Counted from the first letter of the stretch, positions 44,758 to 53,797 are shown. The stretch is 64,000 nt of DNA from Cytobacillus stercorigallinarum (GCF_014836495.1 NZ_JACSQT010000008.1:62001-126000), one strand, 5' to 3'. A program made the numbers and translations. Notes: generated by a model from the letters alone, not told the origin.

Positions 44758-46281
44758 TTAATCCAGCTTTGTCAAAGGTTCAGTTGCTGGACCTTCAACG
44801 ACCTCGCCATCATATGAAAAACGTGATCCATGACAGGGACAATCCCAAGTACGATCACCGGCATTCCACTCTGTTTCACACCCTAGATGAGTACAAGTCG
44901 TGTCAACAATATGAAGCTGACCATCGTCATCGCGGTAACAGCCTCGGCGTTTTCCATCCACTTTCACCAGGCCACCTTCATTATTTGCTAGATCTTCAGG
45001 GTGCTTAAATTCTGGCTCAAGTTTCCCTTTAATTAATTGTCCTGCAACATCAGCATTATAAGTAATAAAATTCTTAATACTAGGGTTTGCATGGAATCTT
45101 GATGGGGTGAAAAGTTCCTGATAAGGTGTATGCTGTTCAGTGATCAAATCTTTTAATAAAATTCCAGCAGCTGTACCATTTGTCATACCCCATTTGCGAT
45201 AACCGGTAGCCACGAAGATATTATTTTCATCAGACGTGATAGGACCAATATAAGGTATTTTATCTAATGTAGTTAAATCTTGTGCAGACCAGCGAAAGGT
45301 GATTGGTTTCTTCCCGAAGACCTCATTAGAGAAAGCTTGCAATGCCTCGTAATGCTGATAAGTGTTAATGCCTTTTCCTGTTTTATGACCCTCTCCGCCA
45401 ATAAGAATAAGTTTCTTACCTGTCTCCTCTGAAGTTGTAGCACGGATTGATCGAACAGGGTTATTGGCACAATAGTACATGTTTCCTTTAAAATCGTCAT
45501 CACCTTCGATAGCAATTACATATGACCGTTCAGGTAAGAGCCTGGAAAAGTATAACCCTTTCCATTTTAAAAATGGGCTATGTGATGCCATCACAACGTA
45601 TTTACATAAAATACGATGCCCTTCGTTCGTTATGACAACAGGTTGTTTCCCTTCCTCGATATCAACGACCGTTGTATGTTCAAATACCGTGCCCCCTAGA
45701 TCGATGAAACGTTTAAGTATGCCTTCTAAATATTTAACTGGATGAAATTGTGCTTGATTATTCATTTCAAGCACGCCGGTAGTTGGAATGGAGAATGGGA
45801 TACTATCTCTTAATTGCCCAGTAATCCCCAACCTTTTATAGGCGTCATATTCAAAAGTTAATTTTTCACTGTATTGATCATTGGTTGCATAGATAAAAGA
45901 GCTTTCATTACTAAAATCGCAATTTATATTTGCTGCTTCTTTTTCAATCATTTTGGCTGCATCAGCTTGGGCTTCATAATATAGTCTTGCTTGCTCTATG
46001 CCGAAATGTTCAATCAACTCGTCATATATTAAGCCATGCTGTGCCGTCACTTTTGCAGTTGTATGCCCAGTCGTTCCTGCTAAAACTTCCCCGGCGTCTA
46101 ATAAAATCACTTTCAAACCTTCTTTAGCCAATAAGTAGGCAGAAGTGATCCCTGTTATACCAGCGCCAATGATAACTACATCTGTTTTTGTGTTACCTTC
46201 TAATGATTGATATTGATGTTGTTTTTCTTTCAACCAATACGATTGAGGGTATTTCGGCATGTCATTTTTTTCATTATTCAT
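44758..46281 (-). CDS. yhfW: FAD-dependent oxidoreductase with C-terminal Rieske domain (YhfW)
   Basis: A 507-residue fusion. The N-terminal DAO/DadA-type flavin domain begins VVIIGAGITGITSAYLLAKEG (about 35-55). The C-terminal ~95 residues are a Rieske 2Fe-2S domain with CTHLGC (Cys, His) and CPCHGSRF (Cys, His) as ligands. Electrons could pass from an oxidised amine or acid through flavin to the Rieske centre. The layout and length match B. subtilis YhfW (about 509 residues), whose substrate is unknown. Start ATG behind AGAGGTGATT. Confidence 0.9.
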   Translation of the reverse strand: MNNEKNDMPKYPQSYWLKEKQHQYQSLEGNTKTDVVIIGAGITGITSAYLLAKEGLKVILLDAGEVLAGTTGHTTAKVTAQHGLIYDELIEHFGIEQARLYYEAQADAAKMIEKEAANINCDFSNESSFIYATNDQYSEKLTFEYDAYKRLGITGQLRDSIPFSIPTTGVLEMNNQAQFHPVKYLEGILKRFIDLGGTVFEHTTVVDIEEGKQPVVITNEGHRILCKYVVMASHSPFLKWKGLYFSRLLPERSYVIAIEGDDDFKGNMYYCANNPVRSIRATTSEETGKKLILIGGEGHKTGKGINTYQHYEALQAFSNEVFGKKPITFRWSAQDLTTLDKIPYIGPITSDENNIFVATGYRKWGMTNGTAAGILLKDLITEQHTPYQELFTPSRFHANPSIKNFITYNADVAGQLIKGKLEPEFKHPEDLANNEGGLVKVDGKRRGCYRDDDGQLHIVDTTCTHLGCETEWNAGDRTWDCPCHGSRFSYDGEVVEGPATEPLTKLD

Positions 46282-46352
46282 ACAATCACCTCTAAAATAT
46301 ATATCTCCGTTTAATATAGCCTTATAGGTGCTTCTTATACTTCTTTCCTCAA

Positions 46353-46382
46353 TTGACGTAAAAAAGTACTGTGAGCTATAAT
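46353..46382 (+). promoter_or_regulatory. Sigma-A promoter of the PLP enzyme gene
   Basis: TTGACG (46353) and TATAAT (46377) with an 18-base spacer, 76 bases before the start codon. No S-box or T-box is present in the leader. Confidence 0.7.
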
Positions 46383-46457
46383 GATAGAATTAAGAAATTT
46401 ATGAAAAATAAACAAGGCGATTTATACTTTTAGTGTATTAAAAGGAGAAACAGTCAA

Positions 46458-47600
46458 ATGAAATTTGAGACGGCATTATTGCATGGAGACAAAAAAGAAA
46501 AGCGTACCATTCAAAGTAAAACAACACCGATTTACCAAACTTCTGCATTTACTTTTAAAAGCTTAGAAGAACTAGAGGGTTTTTATAGTGGAAACGGCAA
46601 CTACTTGTATACGAGATCAGGCAATCCAAACACCGATGAACTAGGAGAAGTGGTTGCAAGATTAGAAGGCGCGGAAGCAGGAGTTGCAGCTGCATCAGGT
46701 TTAGGTGCCATTATGGTAGGAATATTAGCAGTAGCTAAAAATGGCGATCATATTATTGCTACTGATGATGTATACGGCGGAAGTTTTCACCTTATTGTAG
46801 AAGAGCTCACACAATTCGGTATTGACGTAACGATTGTTCCTTTTAGCGATATGACGCAAGTCGAGGCGGCAATTAAAGAGAATACGAAGCTTTTATATAC
46901 AGAATCAATTACTAATCCATTATTAAGAGTAGAAGACCTTAAAGCTGTTGTATCATTGGCGAAAAAATACAATTTGAAGACATTGATTGATAATACCTTT
47001 GCTTCTCCGTTTCATTGTCAGCCGATTGAACTAGGAGTAGATATGGTTGTTCATAGTGCGACGAAATATATTGGTGGGCATAGTGATGTCACTGCTGGTG
47101 TAATCGTTGGAAGTAAAGAGTTAATCGAAATTGCCTCCGCAAAAGTAGTTAATCTTGGCGTGAACTTAAGTCCTTTTGAGGCGTGGTTAACAGCAAGGGG
47201 AGCAAAGACATTAGCATTAAGAATGAGGGAACAATCTTATAATGCGAAAAAAGTAGCAGAAGCTCTACTTAAACATAAGGGGATAGAAAAAGTTTATTAT
47301 CCTTTCGAACAAAATGGCGCACATGGATATGGGGCAATGGTTACGATTGAACTAAAACAACTAGCTGATGTATCAACATTTTTCCGTTCACTAGGGTGGA
47401 TAAAAATTGTTCCTACTTTAGCTGGTGTTGAATCCTCTGTTTCACATCCAATGACAACTTCTCATCGAGCGGTACCGGAAGAAACATGTAAGGCGTTAGG
47501 CATTAATGAGCATTTGATTAGAATCTCTATTGGTATTGAACATTACGAAGATATTATTGCACAGATTTCTCTGGCTATTAAACAAGCAATGAATAAGTAA
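46458..47600 (+). CDS. Trans-sulfuration PLP enzyme (cystathionine gamma-synthase/lyase family)
   Basis: A 380-residue Cys/Met-metabolism PLP enzyme. It has YLYTRSGNPNTDELG, AAASGLGAIMVGILA, the YTESITNPLLRVEDL segment, IDNTFASPFHCQPIELG and the Schiff-base Lys in HSATKYIGGHSDVTAG. It should act on homoserine esters, cystathionine or methionine; MetI, MccB and methionine gamma-lyase are all possible and cannot be told apart here. A short deletion is seen after KVYYP relative to most members. It stands alone under a sigma-A promoter. Confidence 0.85.
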   Translation: MKFETALLHGDKKEKRTIQSKTTPIYQTSAFTFKSLEELEGFYSGNGNYLYTRSGNPNTDELGEVVARLEGAEAGVAAASGLGAIMVGILAVAKNGDHIIATDDVYGGSFHLIVEELTQFGIDVTIVPFSDMTQVEAAIKENTKLLYTESITNPLLRVEDLKAVVSLAKKYNLKTLIDNTFASPFHCQPIELGVDMVVHSATKYIGGHSDVTAGVIVGSKELIEIASAKVVNLGVNLSPFEAWLTARGAKTLALRMREQSYNAKKVAEALLKHKGIEKVYYPFEQNGAHGYGAMVTIELKQLADVSTFFRSLGWIKIVPTLAGVESSVSHPMTTSHRAVPEETCKALGINEHLIRISIGIEHYEDIIAQISLAIKQAMNK

Positions 47601-47606
47601 AAAGAG

Positions 47607-47632
47607 AGGCTGTGACCGAGTGGTCACAGCCT
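47607..47632. terminator. Terminator shared by convergent transcripts
   Basis: AGGCTGTGACC and GGTCACAGCCT form a perfect 11-bp stem. On the minus strand it is followed by CTCTTTTTAC, a better U-run than the plus-strand AAAACATTT. This suggests that a minus-strand transcript ends here, supporting the small gene at 47640-47798. Confidence 0.8.
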
Positions 47633-47639
47633 AAAACAT

Positions 47640-47798
47640 TTAATTTAAAAGGTTATCTATGTCTTCTTTTTTTTCATCTATCTGGGTAGAATCTTTTGAA
47701 TGGAGCGCGTACCTTAACGTGTAAACAAAAACACCTGCACCCAAACCAACGATGAGTAAATAAGCGCATGTTACTATCCATAAATAAGCGATAATGAT
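47640..47798 (-). CDS. Possible small membrane protein with a non-ATG start
   Basis: On the minus strand a 52-codon frame encodes one hydrophobic helix (AYLWIVTCAYLLIVGLG then AGVFVYTLRYAL) followed by a charged, acidic tail (KDSTQIDEKKEDIDNLLN), a typical small membrane protein layout. AAAGGGG sits at 47802-47808, but the frame offers only ATC or ATT codons at 47798/47795 as starts; no ATG, GTG or TTG precedes the helix. A terminator suited to the minus strand lies eight bases after the stop. Either a rare start is used or a small sequence change has hidden the normal one. Function unknown. Confidence 0.45.
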   Translation of the reverse strand: MIIAYLWIVTCAYLLIVGLGAGVFVYTLRYALHSKDSTQIDEKKEDIDNLLN

Positions 47799-47907
47799 CG
47801 ACCCCTTTCATTACACTTATATGCAAGTCATCACTTTTACTTTCCATTAGAAAAAGGAAACTTTTCATCGGATGACGAAGTTAATGAGTAGAGTGAGGAG
47901 GGATATC

Positions 47908-48387
47908 ATGTCTTTTAAAACAGCAGATTTATGTGATGGTCATCATGAATTGGTAAAGGTAAATCAAGAAGTCTTCTATTCATATGGTAAGAAAAAGAAA
48001 TTTCATGGTAAAGTTTCAACAGTTAAGGTTTTTGAAGATAATGTACTTGTACTTGAAGCACTAGAAAGTATCCCAGAAGGTCATGTGCTTGTTGTTGATG
48101 GTGGCGGGTCGAGGAGATGTGCACTTATGGGCGATCGGTTAGCAAAAATTGCAGAAACGCGCGGGCTAGCGGGTGTCATTATCTATGGTTGTGTGCGAGA
48201 TACAGCCGATATAGCAGCAATGGATATTGGTGTATTAGCAATAGGTAGCAGTCCTTTAAAAAGTAGAAAAGCGGGCAAAGGAGATAGGAATACGATCGTG
48301 ACATTTGGCGGGCTCGATTGGTTGCCAGACGAATATGTATACGCTGATGAAGATGGGGTCATTGTTTCAGAAAAGCCATTGTTATAA
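47908..48387 (+). CDS. RraA-family protein
   Basis: A 159-residue RraA-like protein. The core has LVVDGGGSRRCALMGDRLAKIAETRGLAGVIIYGCVRDTADI, with the Arg-Asp pair used for Mg2+ binding. In E. coli RraA inhibits RNase E, which bacilli lack. Here an aldolase or oxaloacetate decarboxylase activity, as in HMG/CHA aldolases, or an RNA-related role is more likely. ATG 47908 is selected as GAGGAGGGA lies seven bases upstream. Confidence 0.82.
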   Translation: MSFKTADLCDGHHELVKVNQEVFYSYGKKKKFHGKVSTVKVFEDNVLVLEALESIPEGHVLVVDGGGSRRCALMGDRLAKIAETRGLAGVIIYGCVRDTADIAAMDIGVLAIGSSPLKSRKAGKGDRNTIVTFGGLDWLPDEYVYADEDGVIVSEKPLL

Positions 48388-48582
48388 AAATGGGGGCTTG
48401 TCCTCGAATAGTTTACCATAAAAAGCTAAGCAGTAAGCGCGTGTCGATATTGAATTTTCGGGGCGCGTTTCTTTCGTTCTTTTTGTCTAGAAGAGCTATG
48501 ACCATGCCGTTCGCTCTTCTTTCGGCTGACATTAACAACCGTCCCATTTTACAGGATTACTTTGCCATAGAAAAAAATAAAC
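48388..48582. other. Intergenic stretch, no supported gene
   Basis: A frame on the plus strand is open but lacks a ribosome binding site and reads as unlikely protein. A CGCG/CGCG inverted repeat (48440-48470) could form a weak hairpin after the RraA gene. Confidence 0.35.
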
Positions 48583-48625
48583 CCCCTCAAAGTAGAATTC
48601 ATTTCTTCATTCTTACTTGAAGGGG
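48583..48625 (-). terminator. Terminator of the VanW gene
   Basis: CCCCTCAAAGTAGAAT and ATTCTTACTTGAAGGGG form an imperfect stem; on the minus strand it is followed by TTTATTTTTTTC. Confidence 0.65.
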
Positions 48626-48712
48626 ACATGAACATTCTTTATTTTAGAGTTAGGCGTCACTTTTAATTTCAAAACAGGTGATAAAAATAAGGTCGGATAA
48701 CGATTCTTCTTT

Positions 48713-49627
48713 TTAAGTATCCCCATTTGCACTTATTTCTTTTGGTAATATCTTTGATGCGTTGGGAACATGGCGTGGTGAAGTCTCAATTTCGTCTGAA
48801 GATTTGATTACAACAATCATTTGACCACCATAAATGTGTGCGCTTATAAGTAATGGAAATTCATATGGGTTTGTAAAGGTAAAGTCTGGACCATACCAAC
48901 TTACCGTTGCGTCTCTTCCTTTTGGTACATAAGGGACTCTTTTGCTATGTGAGAATCTCTCACCAATTTCTACGCCGGCACGATCGACGGCATTAAATAG
49001 TGTGGAAGACACCTGACAGATCCCACCACCAATATCTTCTGATAGTTCCCCTCTAACAATTACCGGCGCACGCAAGTAGCCTTTACCCTTCGTTCTTTTC
49101 CCAACAACATCATTAAAAGAAAATGTCTCTCCAGGAAAAATGACATAGTTATTAATAGCCTCAGTAGCCAATGAAATATTATGCGAGCGATTTTTATTAT
49201 TGCTATTAAAGTAAGTGACGTACTGTCCAATTGTTTTTACATTGATTTGACTGATTAAATCCCTATCCACTCTGGCTGGTACAGATATAAGGGGAAGCTG
49301 GATAGTTGAGACCCCTTTGGAGAAATAATAGCGAAAAAATTGATTTTTAAATTCTTTCCGGTATAAACGCTTTCCTTCAATTTCCGGGATAATCGTATTT
49401 CCTTTTATATAAGCGTCTTTAGGGGCAATAAATGTTTTTTTATCGAGATCTTCCATAAATGACTCGAATTTTTTCATTTCGATAAATGGTAAATTGGACT
49501 GTGGAATAGCAAAGTCTTCTCTCTGTATTTGTGTGATCACTTTCTCTTCTTTTTTAATCGTGAATATCGAATCATCATTGATAGGTGAAATCATTAACAA
49601 AAATGAAAGCAACCAGTATTGAGACAT
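48713..49627 (-). CDS. VanW family protein
   Basis: A 304-residue protein with a short N-terminal hydrophobic segment (MSQYWLLSFLLMIS). The VanW domain occupies about 165-285: YVIFPGETFSFNDVVGKRT, GYLRAPVI, the invariant GGGICQVSSTLFNA and RDATVSWYGPDFTFTNPYEFPL. Members are found in vancomycin clusters and widely in spore formers (YoaR in B. subtilis), but the function is unknown; the fold suggests an envelope role. ATG 49627 follows GGGAGGTGTG. Divergent from the lia operon, which also concerns envelope stress. Confidence 0.85.
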   Translation of the reverse strand: MSQYWLLSFLLMISPINDDSIFTIKKEEKVITQIQREDFAIPQSNLPFIEMKKFESFMEDLDKKTFIAPKDAYIKGNTIIPEIEGKRLYRKEFKNQFFRYYFSKGVSTIQLPLISVPARVDRDLISQINVKTIGQYVTYFNSNNKNRSHNISLATEAINNYVIFPGETFSFNDVVGKRTKGKGYLRAPVIVRGELSEDIGGGICQVSSTLFNAVDRAGVEIGERFSHSKRVPYVPKGRDATVSWYGPDFTFTNPYEFPLLISAHIYGGQMIVVIKSSDEIETSPRHVPNASKILPKEISANGDT

Positions 49628-49705
49628 TGTCACACCTCCCAATTGTAGTATGAACTTAAATTCGTTTTACATGTATAGAATTAAATGGGGGCTCAGTTCT
49701 CGTTC

Positions 49706-49717
49706 AGACTTAAGTCT
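49706..49717. promoter_or_regulatory. Candidate LiaR operator
   Basis: AGACTTAAGTCT is a perfect 12-base palindrome 77 bases before liaI. It contains the GACT/AGTC core recognised by LiaR/VraR-type regulators. Location between vanW and liaI means it could influence both. Confidence 0.65.
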
Positions 49718-49794
49718 TAGAGCAAAATCAAGCTGTGGCACGTTATGTACAATTTTAAAAATAGGTAAGATAAATAGTGAAAGGAGGCAGAGAA

Positions 49795-50133
49795 ATGAAA
49801 AATTTTCTTTTAATCATAGCAGGTGGAATTGCAGCAATTGTGGTACTGGCAAATTTAGGTTCACTTATCGGATTAGCGATTACAGCTGCATTACTTTATT
49901 TAGTATTTAAACAATTTATCAAATCAGATGGTTGGGAAAAAGTAGCGTGGGGTACTGTAGGTGTCGTATTACTATTGTTCTCTATTAGTAATATCCCGGC
50001 AATTTTAGCTGTCCTAGCTCTTTACGTCATTTACCTGATTTATAAAAATTGGAATAAAGAACAGCCAAAAACAAGACAAAGTGATGATCCATTTGTGAAC
50101 TTTGAGAAGCAATGGTCCGATCTTCATAAATAA
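49795..50133 (+). CDS. liaI: LiaI-like membrane protein
   Basis: A 112-residue protein with about four short hydrophobic segments (FLLIIAGGIAAIVVLANLG, AITAALLYLVF, GTVGVVLLLFSI, AILAVLALYVIYLIY) and a charged C-terminal tail. In B. subtilis LiaI anchors LiaH at the membrane during envelope stress. The order here (liaI, liaH, liaF, liaS, liaR) supports the call. ATG 49795 follows AAAGGAGG. The operon lacks liaG. Confidence 0.82.
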   Translation: MKNFLLIIAGGIAAIVVLANLGSLIGLAITAALLYLVFKQFIKSDGWEKVAWGTVGVVLLLFSISNIPAILAVLALYVIYLIYKNWNKEQPKTRQSDDPFVNFEKQWSDLHK

Positions 50134-50159
50134 TCATGGAAACAATAGGAGGAGACAAT

Positions 50160-50804
50160 ATGGTAAATCTATTAACAAGAATCAAAAACACGATTGTAAC
50201 AGATATCAATGAGGTGCTCGACAAAAAGGAAAGTAAAAATCCTATTGCGCTATTAAACCAGTATTTGAGGCAAAGTGAACAAGAAACAGAAAAAGTGAAA
50301 AAGTATATCGAAAGACAATATAAACTGAGAGAAGAATTCCGTAAAGAACTTGCCCATGCCATGGATATGGCAACTAAAAGAAAAGGACAAGCGGAAGTTG
50401 CAGAACGTGCAGGTGAAGAGGAGCTATCGACATTTGCGAAGACGGAATCACAGTACTTTTCTGAAAGGGCAGAAAAATTACAAACGATGGTGGCAGAAGC
50501 ATCAGAGGAGCTTGGAAAGTTAGAAAGACAGTATGAAGAAATGAAGCATAAACTAAAGGATATGCAAATTCGCCGCATGCAATTAATGGGCAGAGAAAAT
50601 GTAACCCGTGCACAAGTAAAAATGAATAAAGTATTGGGCGAGGAACAATCTTACCAAACAGCTTATGATAAGTTTAATGATATGGAGAAATATATTTCAG
50701 AGTTAGAACAAAAAGTACAAAACCAATACTTCCATAATCATATTGATAAAAAAATTGCTGATTTAGAATTGAAAATGAAAAAGGATGATTCCTTGCAGTC
50801 ATAA
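50160..50804 (+). CDS. liaH: LiaH, PspA/IM30-family phage-shock protein
   Basis: A 214-residue, almost wholly helical coiled-coil protein: MVNLLTRIKNTIVTDINEVLD at the N-terminus, typical of PspA/LiaH, then long charged helices. It assembles into large rings under the membrane and protects against cell-wall antibiotics such as bacitracin and daptomycin. ATG 50160 with AGGAGGAGA, 26 bases after liaI. A hairpin follows, which would make liaIH the major transcript. Confidence 0.92.
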   Translation: MVNLLTRIKNTIVTDINEVLDKKESKNPIALLNQYLRQSEQETEKVKKYIERQYKLREEFRKELAHAMDMATKRKGQAEVAERAGEEELSTFAKTESQYFSERAEKLQTMVAEASEELGKLERQYEEMKHKLKDMQIRRMQLMGRENVTRAQVKMNKVLGEEQSYQTAYDKFNDMEKYISELEQKVQNQYFHNHIDKKIADLELKMKKDDSLQS

Positions 50805-50847
50805 AAACATGGTATGCTAGAGATAATTGACCGAGAAACAAGCATTG

Positions 50848-50876
50848 AAAGGCGTAAGGCCGACTTGCGCCTTTTT
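50848..50876 (+). terminator. Internal attenuating terminator between liaH and liaF
   Basis: AAAGGCGTAAG and CTTGCGCCTTT form an 11-bp stem with one G-U pair, followed by a U-run. It should reduce read-through from the strongly induced liaIH part into the regulatory genes. Confidence 0.78.
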
Positions 50877-50903
50877 AAACAACATGATTAGGAGGGATGT
50901 CAC

Positions 50904-51635
50904 ATGTTTGAAAAATGGAATGAGGACTATAAAATGTGGATATTCATTGCCTTAGCAATGATTATTTTAGAAATTTTCTTTTTTAATCATGGGCTGATCT
51001 TCTCAATTATCATTGAAATTGGTATGATCTATATTGGTCGTAAATGGATGCCGAAGACAAGGGGAAAGGTCCTTTTTTGGCTAGGAATTTTACTTTTTGC
51101 GATTACAATATTTAATATGATGGCATTCAGGTTGTTAATTCTTGCACTTATTGTTCATTTTGGTTATCAATTTTACTTAACGAAAAAAAAACCAAAGAAA
51201 GTTCAGCCGAGAGCAGAACAGCGGAAAACAGATGAGCGAAAAGAGGCTGTAGTTCAGAAGAAGAATTTATTAACGAATAAAATCAATGGGCACCAAAATA
51301 CTTCTGAAGAAGTATATGAATGGGGAGATATAAATATCCAATGTGGCTTAGGGGATACTGAAATTGATTTGAGCTATACGGTATTACCTAATCAAGAGAA
51401 TATTATCTTTATCAAAAACCTTATTGGAAATGTACGCATATATATTCCTTATGATGTTGAGGTGTCAATCAATCATTCTGTTATTGTTGGCTCTAGTCAG
51501 ATTTTCGATTTGGTAGAAAAAAGAGCTTTTAACCGCAATTATATTTTTGAGACGGAAAATTATAACCAAACTGAACAAAAGGTGAAAATCGTCACCTCTT
51601 TAATTGTGGGTGATTTAGAGGTGAAGCGCTCATGA
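50904..51635 (+). CDS. liaF: LiaF, inhibitor of LiaRS
   Basis: A 243-residue protein with about three or four N-terminal membrane helices (MWIFIALAMIILEIFFF onward), a basic linker (KKKPKKVQPRAEQRKTDERK) and the C-terminal beta-rich LiaF domain (DINIQCGLGDTEIDLSYTVL, NVRIYIPYDVEVSINHSVIVG). LiaF holds the kinase LiaS inactive in the absence of stress. AGGAGGGATG site. The stop overlaps liaS by four bases. Confidence 0.92.
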   Translation: MFEKWNEDYKMWIFIALAMIILEIFFFNHGLIFSIIIEIGMIYIGRKWMPKTRGKVLFWLGILLFAITIFNMMAFRLLILALIVHFGYQFYLTKKKPKKVQPRAEQRKTDERKEAVVQKKNLLTNKINGHQNTSEEVYEWGDINIQCGLGDTEIDLSYTVLPNQENIIFIKNLIGNVRIYIPYDVEVSINHSVIVGSSQIFDLVEKRAFNRNYIFETENYNQTEQKVKIVTSLIVGDLEVKRS

Positions 51636-52675
51636 ATATGGCTCAACGTCAGATCTTATATGGGGTGCTTCTTTCACTACTATTACTTATTAGCATGATG
51701 CTGTCGTTTTATTTTGTTTTCCCTATTCGCCTGATTGATTTCTGGCATTTTAAAGTAGTAGATATTCCCTTTGCATTGTTTGCCCCAATGATAAGCATCT
51801 TATTAGGTGTTTTTTATGGGCTATTATCTGGTTATAGATGGCAGAAGCAACTGAAAGAAATGGAAGGCTGGCTTCATGAGGTAGAAGAAGGCAGAGTACT
51901 CACGGTTAATCATGAAGAAGTAAGTGCCGATGTGCAAAACATATATCAAAGAATAATTAAAATACAGAAGCAAATATCAGAACAGGCAAAGTATACGCAA
52001 CGGCTTGCAAATGAAAAAGCGATAGATATTGATAATCGCATGCAAGAAATTATTTATGAAGAAAGAAATCGTTTGGCAAGAGAATTACATGATTCAGTAA
52101 GTCAACAGTTATTTGCTGCCTCTATGTTAATGTCAGCGATTATGGAACAAACGGAGGAAAAATCGGCCAATGATCTCAAGCAATTGCAGTTAGTAGAAGG
52201 GATGATCCATCAATCCCAGCTAGAAATGCGTGCTTTATTGCTTCATCTTCGCCCTGTTGCCTTAAAAGGAAAAAAGTTAACGGAAGGAATCGAGGAACTG
52301 CTGCTTGAGTTAAAACAAAAAGTCACAATGAATATCAAATGGAGAGCAGAGGACTTTTATTTAGATAAAGGTATTGAGGATCATCTTTTTCGCATTTTAC
52401 AAGAATCGGTTTCCAATACTTTGCGTCATGCGAAAGCAGATACATTAGATGTATTACTTATTCAACGTGATGGGTTTGCCATTCTACGTATTATTGATGA
52501 TGGTATCGGTTTTAATGTAGACAAGGCAAAAGCGGGTTCATACGGTATTCAAAATATGTATGAAAGAGCGCTAGAGATTGGTGGCACATTAAAAATGATC
52601 AGTCTTCCTAATAAGGGAACAAGGTTAGAAGTAAAAGTACCAATTATTGAAGGTGGAGGGGGCGAAGAAAAATGA
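51632..52675 (+). CDS. liaS: LiaS sensor histidine kinase
   Basis: A 347-residue intramembrane-sensing kinase. Two N-terminal membrane helices (about 8-28 and 41-65) enclose a very short extracellular loop. A HAMP-like helix, then the HisKA_3 box [21 protein letters not shown], and a HATPase with [18 protein letters not shown] and DDGIGFN. It is regulated by LiaF and phosphorylates LiaR. Start and stop overlap its neighbours by four bases each, giving tight coupling. Confidence 0.95.
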   Translation: MNMAQRQILYGVLLSLLLLISMMLSFYFVFPIRLIDFWHFKVVDIPFALFAPMISILLGVFYGLLSGYRWQKQLKEMEGWLHEVEEGRVLTVNHEEVSADVQNIYQRIIKIQKQISEQAKYTQRLANEKAIDIDNRMQEIIYEERNRLARELHDSVSQQLFAASMLMSAIMEQTEEKSANDLKQLQLVEGMIHQSQLEMRALLLHLRPVALKGKKLTEGIEELLLELKQKVTMNIKWRAEDFYLDKGIEDHLFRILQESVSNTLRHAKADTLDVLLIQRDGFAILRIIDDGIGFNVDKAKAGSYGIQNMYERALEIGGTLKMISLPNKGTRLEVKVPIIEGGGGEEK

Positions 52676-53307
52676 TACGCGTATTATTTGTAGATGACCA
52701 TGAAATGGTGCGGATTGGTGTGACCGCTTATTTATCCGCTCAACCTGATATTGAAGTAATCGGTGAGGCGGATAACGGCAAACAAGCGATAGAGCTGGCG
52801 ATGGAATTACGACCAGATATTATTCTAATGGATCTAGTGATGAAAGAAATGGACGGGATTGAAGCGACAAAGCATATTATCGAGAAATGGCCAGAAGCAA
52901 AAATAATAATTGTAACGAGCTTCTTAGATGATGAAAAAGTGTATCCAGCACTTGAAGCGGGAGCTACGAGCTATATGTTAAAAACATCAAAAGCAAGTGA
53001 AATTGCACACGCGATTCGCAGAACACATCAAGGAGAATCTGTTTTAGAACCTGAGGTCACTGGAAAAATGATGTTAAAGATGAGAGGGAATAAAGAACAA
53101 CCTCTCCACGAAGAATTAACCAGTCGAGAAATGGAAATTCTACTTCATATGACGCAAGGAAAAACTAACCAAGAAATCGCTGATGAATTATACATTGCTT
53201 TAAAAACCGTCAAAACACATGTAAGTAATATTTTAAGTAAATTGGATGTCCAAGATCGTACCCAAGCCGTCATCTATGCATTTAAGAATCATATAGTAAA
53301 AGAATAG
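52672..53307 (+). CDS. liaR: LiaR response regulator (NarL/FixJ family)
   Basis: A 211-residue regulator. The receiver has DDHE (8-11), phospho-acceptor Asp in [13 protein letters not shown], and Lys in [10 protein letters not shown]. The LuxR-type helix-turn-helix (about 145-205) reads [40 protein letters not shown]. It activates the lia operon, probably through the palindrome at 49706. Confidence 0.95.
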   Translation: MIRVLFVDDHEMVRIGVTAYLSAQPDIEVIGEADNGKQAIELAMELRPDIILMDLVMKEMDGIEATKHIIEKWPEAKIIIVTSFLDDEKVYPALEAGATSYMLKTSKASEIAHAIRRTHQGESVLEPEVTGKMMLKMRGNKEQPLHEELTSREMEILLHMTQGKTNQEIADELYIALKTVKTHVSNILSKLDVQDRTQAVIYAFKNHIVKE

Positions 53308-53311
53308 TTTG

Positions 53312-53343
53312 AGGAGAGCTTTGTGATGAAGCTCTCTTTTTTT
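53312..53343 (+). terminator. Terminator of the lia operon
   Basis: GAGAGCTT and AAGCTCTC form an 8-bp stem followed by a run of seven U residues. Confidence 0.85.
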
Positions 53344-53581
53344 GTCCTTAACCTGATATATTTACCAGTGAACTGATTTTCTAAATGAGTAAATGTAGAT
53401 CATGCCTTCATATTAACTTCAAATAAATCCCCCAGACGGGTTATTATCAGCTAATGTGTTTTCCCACAGCACAGAAATGATACCCATAAGAAAATCTAAT
53501 AATAGTTTTAAAAATGATTGTTATTTTAGAATATTTCATTTACACTAATAGTAATTGATTGGAAAAGGAGGTGTAGAAGAG

Positions 53582-53746
53582 ATGAGTGGAACTGTTTTAA
53601 CGCGTGGAAAATGGCTTGAACACTTAACTGTTTTCTGTGCAATTTTTGGCGCAATGACTTTTAACGGGATACGTCTGTCCTTTTTTAACAATTGCATAGC
53701 CAAAATAAGCAGTCAAACATCTCTTCACACCCAACAAAGAGCATAA
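53582..53746 (+). CDS. Small unknown protein with a strong ribosome binding site
   Basis: A 54-residue frame whose ATG follows AAAAGGAGGTG at good spacing. The start MSGTVLTRGKWLEHLTVFCA continues with IFGAMTFNGIRLSFFNN; the middle is mildly hydrophobic and has two Cys. The second half (IAKISSQTSLHTQQRA) looks unlike normal protein, so a frameshift after FN may have cut off a longer gene. Terminators lie on both sides, so it is its own unit. I do not recognise a family. Confidence 0.45.
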   Translation: MSGTVLTRGKWLEHLTVFCAIFGAMTFNGIRLSFFNNCIAKISSQTSLHTQQRA

Positions 53747-53797
53747 TAATGAATATTTTCTTGTATGGATACAGGTGAGTATTTACATTTAAATGAG

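Noticed and set aside
44540..44761. 73-codon hydrophobic frame on the plus strand
   Set aside because: No ribosome binding site, and its end overlaps the 3' end of the opposite yhfW-like gene.
46282..46457. S-box or T-box in front of the trans-sulfuration enzyme
   Set aside because: The leader is short, with an ordinary promoter and no S-box core or T-box sequence.
48390..48620. 76-codon frame after the RraA gene
   Set aside because: No ribosome binding site; it runs through the terminator of the opposite VanW gene and has unlikely composition.
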